From Homoserinibacter sp. YIM 151385 (lineage in GTDB: Bacteria > Actinomycetota > Actinomycetes > Actinomycetales > Microbacteriaceae), in contig NZ_CP115175.1 in assembly GCF_027912415.1 (NCBI RefSeq), positions 2,170,001 to 2,234,000 on the forward strand: DNA of 64,000 bases, in the 5' to 3' direction. The notes below the pieces were generated by a model. That model saw nothing but the letters and a program-made list of their open reading frames with translations, did not search any database and was not told where the DNA came from. The translations under genes were made by a program, and so were the position numbers. Shown one piece after another: positions 15,749 through 22,181 of this stretch (within the stretch, counting starts at the first letter, position 1; the number at the start of each line of letters is the position of its first letter).

Positions 15749-17525
15749 GACGCAGCTCCTCTTCCACGCTGTCGACGATCTTCGGCAGTTCGTTGATGAG
15801 ATGGTCCAGGTCTGCGGCGGAGTACTCGCTGCGGGTGGTTGCGCCGCTGGGGACCGTCTTCCTGATCCGGAGGTCGATCGCGGACTTCACGACCTTGAAG
15901 TTCTCACGGGTCCTATCGAAGTCGCGGCCGGCGTGCTTGAGGCTGTGCTTGGCGAGGAGTTTGCCGACGGCGGTCTTCACGAGCTCGTCGAGAAGCGCCC
16001 GCTTCGCCTTACGGGACGCCTGCTTGGTGGGGGTGATCCGCTGCAGGCGGTCGAACTGCTCACCCGTGCTGATACCGGCATCTTTCAGGACTGCGAGCGC
16101 CGCTGCGACCTTGGGGTCGGCGGTGAGCAGGGTGAGGCTCTCGAGCAGGACATCGTCTTGAGCGGTGATCACTGGGAGGCTGCCGCCTCCGCCGTTGCCT
16201 CCGGGGCAGGGTTCGCGGGTCGGGGTGGGTTCGATGAGGTCTTCGTCGATCAGGTTGGCGAAGAACGCCTGGTCCGCTTCGGCGAACTGCTGGAAGTCCG
16301 TCCAGACCCCGGTGATGTTGCCTCCAACATGGAAGACCACCACTCCGTCGTTGACGGTGTCGAAGGGGTCTACGCCGGGGATGGTACGCATGATGCGGCC
16401 GACGAACTGCATGAACGGGCCAAGGTTGCTGAAGATGCTGAACACCGCGGCGACGCTGAGGTACGGGTGATCGAAGCCTTCGCCAAGCTTCCGCACCTGC
16501 ACGATGACGTCGAGCTCGTGGTTGTCGAGCTTCTCGTGGATCCGTTCGTTCGCCTTCTCCGCGAGCTGGCTATGGACGAAGTCGGCACGCATCCCCAGTT
16601 CGCGGTACTTCGCGACGACCTGCTTGCAGTGCTCCATGTTGAGAGCGGAGGCGATGATCTTCAGGCGGGGCTGTCCGGTGGCCTCTCGCATCTCCTGAAG
16701 CTTGCGGATGGATGCTTCGGCGATCGTGGTGAGGGTGGCCTCGGAGCTGACGATGCTGCGTCGGAAGCCGGCATCCTCCTCGCCGAGACGGCGCACCTCA
16801 TCCAGAGAGACCTCGACCTCGGCGTCTCCCTCGTGGCGAACGTAGTGCAGCGTCGTCGGGTTCAGTCGGTATCCGTTGATGCGCTTGACGTACCCCTTCT
16901 CGACGGCCTTGGAGATCGGGTAGCTGTAGATGACCTCGCCGGTCATCACTTTCCCGTCTGCTCGAGCCGGGGTCGCGCTCACGTTCAGGATTCGCGCATC
17001 GGGGAACTTGCGTCGCAGCACGTCCCAGCTCTCGGCGACGTTGTGGTGGCCCTCGTCGAAGAGGATCAGGTCAAAGAAGTCGCTGGGGAGCTTCGCGAGC
17101 CACTTGTTGTTCTCGCGCTGCAACTGCTGGATATTCGTGACGACGATGTCGGCTTCCTCAAGGTCGCCGACGTTGCTCGAGGCCCCGCGAATCTCCGCGG
17201 GCTCAGGGAACGCCTCGCGGTCGAGAACCTTCCGCTTCGTGTAGAAGTAGTTCGGGTTGCTCGGTGTGAGGTCGCCAAGCAGCTGGTCGGCGATCTTCAG
17301 GTTCGGCGCAACCAGTAGCGTGCGCCTCGACTTCACGGCGAAGGGCGCAAGGGCGAGGAGTCCGGACTTGCCGCACCCGACTGGCAGGACGACCGACACC
17401 TCGCGGCCGTCGGCAGCTTGAAAGTCGTGGTTTTCGATCGCCTCATAGGCGAGGATCTGCGGCTCGCGCAGCTCGGGATTGCCGGCAACCGTGGGGTGCG
17501 CGACGACGTACTGGTCGGTCTTCAC
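15741..17525 (-). CDS. SF2 DExH-box helicase (restriction/defence type)
   Basis: A 594-residue protein with all main SF2 motifs: Q-like start REPQILAYEAI (20-30), Walker A PVGCGKS (48-54), motif Ia VAPNLKIADQ, motif Ib/TNIQQL, motif II DEGHH (157-161), motif III SAT (183-185), motif V GEGFDHP and motif VI QFVGRIMRT. It resembles the helicase subunits of type I/III restriction and of several defence systems; a C-terminal helical part of about 170 residues follows a Gly-rich hinge. The GTG at 17525 with GGAG upstream is the start, as the nearby ATG runs into a stop. It heads the overlapping run helicase - Cys/His - HEPN - nuclease-like. Confidence 0.85.
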   Translation of the reverse strand: MKTDQYVVAHPTVAGNPELREPQILAYEAIENHDFQAADGREVSVVLPVGCGKSGLLALAPFAVKSRRTLLVAPNLKIADQLLGDLTPSNPNYFYTKRKVLDREAFPEPAEIRGASSNVGDLEEADIVVTNIQQLQRENNKWLAKLPSDFFDLILFDEGHHNVAESWDVLRRKFPDARILNVSATPARADGKVMTGEVIYSYPISKAVEKGYVKRINGYRLNPTTLHYVRHEGDAEVEVSLDEVRRLGEEDAGFRRSIVSSEATLTTIAEASIRKLQEMREATGQPRLKIIASALNMEHCKQVVAKYRELGMRADFVHSQLAEKANERIHEKLDNHELDVIVQVRKLGEGFDHPYLSVAAVFSIFSNLGPFMQFVGRIMRTIPGVDPFDTVNDGVVVFHVGGNITGVWTDFQQFAEADQAFFANLIDEDLIEPTPTREPCPGGNGGGGSLPVITAQDDVLLESLTLLTADPKVAAALAVLKDAGISTGEQFDRLQRITPTKQASRKAKRALLDELVKTAVGKLLAKHSLKHAGRDFDRTRENFKVVKSAIDLRIRKTVPSGATTRSEYSAADLDHLINELPKIVDSVEEELRHG

Positions 17526-17571
17526 TTACTGCTCCGAACATGATGGTGATGGGTTGGTGTTTATGCTGGGA

Positions 17572-17599
17572 GCGGGACCGCCCGCCAAGGCGGCCCCGC
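17572..17599 (-). terminator. G+C-rich hairpin between the small basic gene and the helicase gene
   Basis: Eleven-base arms (17572-17582 and 17589-17599) with one mismatch and a six-base loop. No run of T follows on the minus strand, so it may be an attenuating or RNA-stabilising hairpin rather than a full terminator, splitting the operon into two expression levels. Confidence 0.45.
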
Positions 17600-17624
17600 T
17601 TGGTTCACGCGAAGTCTCAGCCGC

Positions 17625-17750
17625 TCAGCTCTTGTTCTTGTGGACCACCGTCGTTCTCGGGTTGCGCTTCGCGTAGCTGAGCTTCACGAAGCGTCCCGAG
17701 ACGGCGCTGCGCGCGTGGCCGCGTGACGCGGCCGGTCTTCCCTTGGGCAT
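17625..17750 (-). CDS. 41-residue strongly basic protein
   Basis: Short frame MPKGRPAASRGHARSAVS... ending VVHKNKS, with 12 Arg/Lys and no acidic residue. The ATG at 17750 is preceded by AAAGAGGTGA at ribosome-site spacing, which supports real translation. It lies 37 bases after the kinase gene and 99 before the helicase gene on the same strand. The charge suggests binding to nucleic acid or ribosomes, or a small antitoxin-like or kinase-substrate role; Ser/Thr residues are frequent. No family name can be given. Confidence 0.6.
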   Translation of the reverse strand: MPKGRPAASRGHARSAVSGRFVKLSYAKRNPRTTVVHKNKS

Positions 17751-17787
17751 GTCTGTCACCTCTTTCCTTGAGGTCGTGCGAGGGTCA

Positions 17788-19335
17788 TCAGCTGGCCTCG
17801 CTTATCCAGTCGGCGATGCCGATCCGGATCGCCGGCGGCAGCGTGCGAACGGTGAAGTCGGTGATCGACCAGGCGACCTGGCTGCGGCTCACCGAGCGCA
17901 ACCCTTCGATGGCGGCCATCGACATCTCTTCCGACTTGACGTCCTGCAGGACCGAGACCAGCACGTCCCGCACGTGCCAACGGTTGTGGTCCGGGCCAAG
18001 GACGGCGAGGGCAGCGACCGCCATGCGCAGGATGCTGGAGTCGCCGGTGACATCGACGGCGCGGCGCATGAAGTTCGCGAGCACGTCGCAGTACTCGAAC
18101 GAGAAGCCCGTGCGCTTGACGTAGTCGGTGAACCGCTCGAACAGACGACGGAACGCGCCACGGTCCCGGTTCCAGAGGAACTCGATGGACGACGAGGTGC
18201 ACCACGGCAGCACGCGGCTGAGCGCCTTCATGTCGTCCTCGTCGGATTCGTCGAGAAGAGTGGCCCACTCGAGCATCTCGATCAGATCGGCCGGTGTCGT
18301 TGACGGGCTCAGCATCCGGTCGCGGAGCCGTTCAGCGGTCTGTTCGCGGGATTCCCAGTTCTCGTACTCCTGGTGAGTGCCGAGCGAACGCTCGACGGCC
18401 TCGAGGAACTCGGCGACAGAACCGTACCGGCTGGCAGGGTTGTTCGCGGTGGCGCGCTCGACGACGGGTCGCAGGGGCCCTGCCGCCATCTCGGTGTTCA
18501 CCGGGTACTCCTGGGTCACGAGTTCCTGCAGGATCTTGCCGAGGCTGTAGACGTCCGAGCGGTGATCGGCGCTGCGCGCTCGCGCCCACTGCTCGGGGGC
18601 CGCGTAGACCCAGGAGCCCATGCCTGCCCGGAGCGTCGATGTCAGAGGTGTGGTGCCCCGCTCGGCCTCAACCGCCAGGCCGAAGTCGGAGACGGCCCAT
18701 TCCCCGCTCTCGAGACGGAGCACGTTCGCCGGCTTCAGATCGCGGTGGTAGACGCCGTTGCTGTGGATGTATGTGAGTCCGGCGCAGATCTGGCGCATGA
18801 TGTCCACGATCAGTGGTGGGTTGCCGTCGACCTTCTCGATGAAGTCGGCCAGGCTGCCCTGCGCCAACGGCATCGCGTACCAGACGTCCTGCTCGTCGGT
18901 CTCGCCCTGCGCGATCACGGAGATCACGTTGGGATGGGTAAGCCCTTCCAGCAGCCGTAGTTCTCGCTTGAAGCGGCTGATCGCCTCCGGGTCCACGGTT
19001 GCCGTGTCCCGCAGGACCTTGACCGCAACGAGGTTCCCGGTCTTCCGGTCGGTTGCGCGGAAGACGTCGGCGAATCCGCCGCTTCCGATCGCCGGAAGTT
19101 CGAGGATGAACCGTCCACCCAGGGTCCGGACGGTGAGGTCGGACTTCGGGCGTCCGGCTTTCCTCTGCCGCAGGCCGGATCCGTTCCAGGCCTTGACGAC
19201 GTCCAGATCCCAAATGGGGCCTTGAGCGATCTCACCGACCGCATCCGGGAAGTCGGGTCGCTGGCGCAGCGCGGCGATCCGCTGGGGCGTCACTCCCAGT
19301 TCTTCCGCGACCTCGCTCAGTCCGCCGAGCCTCAT
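17788..19335 (-). CDS. Ser/Thr protein kinase with N-terminal DNA-binding helix-turn-helix
   Basis: A 515-residue cytosolic protein. Residues about 4-52 are an excisionase/MerR-like helix-turn-helix (LSEVAEELGVTPQRIAALRQRPDFP, then WDLDVVKAW). Residues about 75-340 are a Hanks-type kinase: glycine loop IGSGGFADVF (83-92), VAVKVL with Lys106, HRDLKPANVL (197-206), DFGL (217-220), APEQW (246-250). The last 170 residues are helical and unknown. There is no membrane segment, unlike PknB-type kinases. The start at 19335 has GGGAGGAG upstream; a longer frame reaching 19563 runs through the probable promoter. DNA-binding kinases occur in some defence systems; here it could sense infection or repress the operon. 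Confidence 0.85.
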   Translation of the reverse strand: MRLGGLSEVAEELGVTPQRIAALRQRPDFPDAVGEIAQGPIWDLDVVKAWNGSGLRQRKAGRPKSDLTVRTLGGRFILELPAIGSGGFADVFRATDRKTGNLVAVKVLRDTATVDPEAISRFKRELRLLEGLTHPNVISVIAQGETDEQDVWYAMPLAQGSLADFIEKVDGNPPLIVDIMRQICAGLTYIHSNGVYHRDLKPANVLRLESGEWAVSDFGLAVEAERGTTPLTSTLRAGMGSWVYAAPEQWARARSADHRSDVYSLGKILQELVTQEYPVNTEMAAGPLRPVVERATANNPASRYGSVAEFLEAVERSLGTHQEYENWESREQTAERLRDRMLSPSTTPADLIEMLEWATLLDESDEDDMKALSRVLPWCTSSSIEFLWNRDRGAFRRLFERFTDYVKRTGFSFEYCDVLANFMRRAVDVTGDSSILRMAVAALAVLGPDHNRWHVRDVLVSVLQDVKSEEMSMAAIEGLRSVSRSQVAWSITDFTVRTLPPAIRIGIADWISEAS

Positions 19336-19362
19336 GCTCCGCTCCTCCCATGATCGAAATTG

Positions 19363-19382
19363 TTGTCCATATGACAAGTATA
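19363..19382 (-). promoter_or_regulatory. Probable promoter with operator TTGTC-catat-GACAA before the kinase gene
   Basis: On the minus strand TATACT (19382-19377) is a good -10 box, directly followed by the 5-5-5 inverted repeat at 19363-19377, which would cover the transcription start 28-40 bases before the kinase ATG. A repressor bound here would block the promoter. The helix-turn-helix of the kinase itself is the obvious candidate. Confidence 0.5.
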
Positions 19383-19616
19383 TCACGGAAATGGTTTGGT
19401 TATGATCAACTATTAGTGAATCGAGTCGAAGCTCACGGGTGATTGCCCGAACCAGGTCGTTGGCCCGTGGGCGGAGGGCTCGCTGCCGCGCCCGTTCAGT
19501 GGGCTCGCGCGGAGGCGAGTGGAGGCGTAAAGCAAGCGTCCATGCGGCCGGGCGGAGCCACATAAACCCAGATCAAGCAGTACTTCTGGGGGAAAAATGT
19601 AGGGGGAATTGCAGCG
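19383..19616. other. Right end of the island, no gene seen
   Basis: About 230 bases between the kinase promoter and the right attachment core. No supported gene. The last 60 bases include purine runs (GGGGGAAAAATG, AGGGGGAA) that should form the attachment half-site arm recognised by the recombinase. Confidence 0.5.
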
Positions 19617-19624
19617 AAGACCAC
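19617..19624 (+). repeat. Right attachment-site core (attR), AAGACCAC
   Basis: Second copy of the 8-base direct repeat at 7550-7557. Host coding sequence resumes directly after it (CCTGCTCCACGCG, reading L-L-H-A) and continues the ATPase gene. Confidence 0.85.
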
Positions 19625-20180
19625 CCTGCTCCACGCGCTCGCCGGCATCACGGTGCCCGACGCGGGCGGCATCCGCCTCGCCCTCCCCGGCGCGCAGGTG
19701 CCGGACGTCGCCTCCCTCTCCGACCGCGAGCGCTCGCGCCTGCGTCGCGAGGCCTTCGGTTTCGTCTTCCAGCAGGGCTTCCTCGTGCCCGAGCTCACCG
19801 CGATCGAGAACGTCGCCCTCGCGCTCATGGTGACCGGCATCCGCCGTGCCGAGGCGGAGCGCCGCGGCGGCGAGTGGCTCGCCCGCCTCGGTCTCGGCGG
19901 CATGGAGGATCGGCGCATCGGCCAGCTCTCCGGCGGCCAGGCGCAGCGCGTCGCCATCGCGCGAGCCCAGGTGACCGGCGCCGGCGTCGTCTTCGCCGAC
20001 GAGCCGACGGGCGCGCTCGACTCGCGCACCTCGGGCGAGGTCATGGACGCGCTGCTCGGCGCCACCACCGGCGACGGGCGAACGCTCGTCGTCGTCACCC
20101 ACGACGCGGCGGTCGCGGCGCGCTGCGACCGCACCGTGCACATGGCCGACGGCCGCATCCTCGACGAGGTGTCGGCGTGA
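19625..20180 (+). pseudogene. 3' part of the split ABC transporter ATPase gene
   Basis: Continues the frame broken at 7557. It has the Q-loop (FVFQQGFLVPELTA), ABC signature LSGGQAQRVAIARA, Walker B VVFADEPTGALD and the H-loop VVTHDAAVA, as in MacB/LolD/FtsE-type exporters. It ends in a GTGA overlap with the permease gene. Without its own start and Walker A it cannot give a working ATPase. Confidence 0.93.
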
Positions 20181-21517
20181 TCGCCCGCCTGGCCTGGATG
20201 CTGGGGCGGCCGGGGCGCGGATCGCTCGGCCTCGCCGTCCTCCCCGTCGCCGCCTTCGCGGTGACGACGACGCTCATCATGACGGTGCTCGGCGGCGCCC
20301 AGGCCTTCTGGGGCGGCGGCGCCGGGGACGGCGCCGGGGACGAGCGCGTCATCTACGCCTTCCTCGCGGCCCTCGCGCTCGCGATCCTCGTCGTCCCGCT
20401 GCTGTCGCTCGGCGCCTCCGCCGCACGGCTCGCGACGCGCCGCCGCGACGACCGGCTCGCCACACTGCGCCTCCTCGGCGCGAGCACCGGCACGGTCTCC
20501 GCGATCACCGTCCTCGAGACGGGCGCGCAGGCGCTCATCGGCGGGCTGCTCGGCTGGGCGGGCGCGCTGGCGCTGACGCCCGCGATCGGCCTCATCCACT
20601 TCCGCGGCGCGCCGCTCACGGCAGAGGCCGTCATCCTGCACCCGGGGATCGCGACGCTCGTGGTGCTCGGGGTGTCGGTCGTCGGCCTCGCGAGCGCCAT
20701 GCTCGGCCTCCGGCGCGTGTCGCTGTCGCCCCTGGGCGTGCGGATGCGGAGCGACGCCGAGCGCTCGAGCTGGCCGGTCGCGGTCGTCGGCCTCGCGGTG
20801 CTGGCGCTCGCGGTCACGGCGACGAGCATGATCGGCGGGCTCGTGTCGGGGGCCGCGATGACGGTCGGCATCGGCGCCTTCGCGGCGACGCTCGCCGTGC
20901 TCGATCTGGTGGGGCCGTGGATGCTGCGGATCGTCGCGCGCGTCCGCCTCCGCCGTGCCTCGACGCCGGCCCGCCTGCTCGCGGCCCGCCGCATCCTCGA
21001 CTCCCCGAAGGACGCCTGGCGTCAGGTCTCGGGCGTCGCGATGGCGACGTTCACGGCCGTGTTCACGGGCATCGGCGTCGCCGTGCTCGAGCTGGCGGGC
21101 GGCATCGACCCGAGCGATCCGGAGGGCGGGATGCTGCTCGTCGACATCCGGACGGGCGTCATCGTGACGGTCGTCGGCGCGTTCCTCACGGTGGCGTGCT
21201 CGGTGGGCGTCAACCAGGCGGCCGGCATCCTCGACCGGCGCGAGCTCAACGTGAGCCTCGACCGCATGGGGGTGCCCCTGTCGACGGCGGATGCGGCGCG
21301 GCGTGGGGCGGTCCTCGTCCCGCTGCTCGCGACCTCCGTCTGGGCGGCGGCCTCGGCGGCGATCGTCGTGTTCCCGCTCGCCGGGATCGCGCTCATCTTC
21401 AACACGGGCACGCTGCTGCTCGTGGTGTCGTCGATCGGCGTCGGGGTCCTGCTCGTGGTGGGAGCGATCCGCGCCACGCGGCCGCTGCTGCGGGCGACCG
21501 TCGCCTCCGCCGGCTGA
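20177..21517 (+). CDS. FtsX/MacB-like ABC transporter permease
   Basis: A 446-residue membrane protein starting at a GTG inside the ATPase stop codon. It shows two FtsX-like cores, each with several membrane helices, and cytoplasmic loops beginning ARLATRRRDDRLATLRLLGAS and ARLLAARRILDSPKDAWRQVSG, the coupling-helix type of the family. With its ATPase it would form an exporter or membrane mechanotransmission complex of unknown substrate. The island in the ATPase gene also separates it from its native promoter 5' of 7373, so expression may be low. Confidence 0.88.
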   Translation: MIARLAWMLGRPGRGSLGLAVLPVAAFAVTTTLIMTVLGGAQAFWGGGAGDGAGDERVIYAFLAALALAILVVPLLSLGASAARLATRRRDDRLATLRLLGASTGTVSAITVLETGAQALIGGLLGWAGALALTPAIGLIHFRGAPLTAEAVILHPGIATLVVLGVSVVGLASAMLGLRRVSLSPLGVRMRSDAERSSWPVAVVGLAVLALAVTATSMIGGLVSGAAMTVGIGAFAATLAVLDLVGPWMLRIVARVRLRRASTPARLLAARRILDSPKDAWRQVSGVAMATFTAVFTGIGVAVLELAGGIDPSDPEGGMLLVDIRTGVIVTVVGAFLTVACSVGVNQAAGILDRRELNVSLDRMGVPLSTADAARRGAVLVPLLATSVWAAASAAIVVFPLAGIALIFNTGTLLLVVSSIGVGVLLVVGAIRATRPLLRATVASAG

Positions 21518-21580
21518 GGAGCGCCGCCGCAGCCGCCGCAGCCGACGCGTCCTGGCGCACCCGCCCGATACAGTCGGTGC

Positions 21581-21910
21581 ATGGCAGCGCAGGACCCCAC
21601 CACCGCCGAGCAGGACGCCGCCCGCGCGCAGCTCCTCGACATCCGCTCGAGCATCGACAACATCGACGCGGCCCTCGTGCACCTCCTCGCGGAGCGCTTC
21701 AGGTTCACGCAGCGGGTCGGCCTCCTCAAGGCGACTCACGGCCTCCCGCCGAGCGATCCGGACCGCGAGCGCGTGCAGATCGCGCGGCTCCGCTCGCTCG
21801 CGGAGGCGGCGCAGCTCGACCCGGCCTTCGCCGAGAAGTGGTTCAACTTCGTGGTCGCGGAGGTCATCCACCACCACGAGCGCCTCGCGGCGGAGCAGCC
21901 GGAGGCCTAG
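21581..21910 (+). CDS. Chorismate mutase (AroQ class)
   Basis: A 109-residue all-helical protein with the AroQ plan: first helix RSSIDNIDAALVHLLAERFRFTQRVGLLKA with the catalytic-type Arg and Lys positions, a middle helix starting DPDRERVQIARL, and a last helix ending VVAEVIHHHERLAAE. It converts chorismate to prephenate for Phe/Tyr synthesis. No signal peptide, so it acts in the cytosol. Stand-alone gene, with a repeat array downstream. Confidence 0.9.
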   Translation: MAAQDPTTAEQDAARAQLLDIRSSIDNIDAALVHLLAERFRFTQRVGLLKATHGLPPSDPDRERVQIARLRSLAEAAQLDPAFAEKWFNFVVAEVIHHHERLAAEQPEA

Positions 21911-21940
21911 CCGCCGCTCCGGGGGCCTCTCCCCTTCTCA

Positions 21941-22162
21941 CCCCTTCCGAAATGCAGGATGAACCCGCCCGAGACGGCCCGTCGCGACCGCGATGACGGC
22001 ACCTGGCGTCTCCCCGTCCTGCATTTCGGAAGTGGCGATGCCCGGGGCAGACCCCGCATCCCCCGTCCCCTTCCGAAATGCAGGATGGCGGCGATCTGCA
22101 GCCGGACGGGGCACCGGGGCGACGGGGAGACTGCGCGATCGGTCCTGCATTTCGGAAGGGGT
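21941..22162. repeat. Four alternating inverted copies of CTTCCGAAATGCAGGA
   Basis: Between the convergent chorismate mutase and metalloprotease genes the motif lies forward at 21941-21960, inverted at 22017-22035, forward at 22067-22087 and inverted at 22143-22162. Any adjacent pair can fold into a 16- to 20-bp hairpin. It is different in sequence from the arrays at 1540 and 54641. Probable bidirectional terminator or REP-like element. Confidence 0.65.
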
Positions 22163-22181
22163 CGGGTGGCCGCCGCTCCGG

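Larger units (their letters stand above)
7558..19624. mobile_element. 12.07-kb genomic island inserted in an ABC ATPase gene
   Basis: The segment between the two AAGACCAC copies has visibly lower G+C than its flanks (by eye low 60s against low to middle 70s per cent) and interrupts a gene that is otherwise intact. It holds two tandem large serine recombinase genes in the middle, a left cargo (AbrB-like protein, unknown protein, TGT-like protein, XRE-ImmA protein) and a right cargo (kinase, small basic protein, helicase, Cys/His protein, HEPN-like protein, nuclease-like protein). No phage structural, replication or conjugation gene is seen. Both recombinases look inactive, so the island is probably fixed unless helped in trans. 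It could be two elements that joined, as each recombinase borders one cargo. Confidence 0.9.

Noticed and set aside
13683-17525. Assignment of the helicase operon to Hachiman or a type I/III restriction system
   Set aside because: There is no DUF1837 protein identified, no methyltransferase and no specificity subunit; the nuclease-like protein shows only a generic GxD...QxK core.
17788-19563. Longer reading frame for the kinase, adding 76 residues at the N-terminus
   Set aside because: The extension runs through the likely -10 box and operator, lacks a ribosome site and has low-complexity Arg-rich sequence; the ATG at 19335 has GGGAGGAG and begins a clear helix-turn-helix.
7558-19624. Prophage or conjugative element
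   Set aside because: No capsid, tail, terminase, replication, relaxase or type IV secretion gene is seen; only recombinases and cargo.
19439-21517. 692-codon frame taken as one permease
   Set aside because: The part before 20177 reads the ATPase fragment out of frame; the FtsX-like protein starts at the GTG overlapping the ATPase stop.
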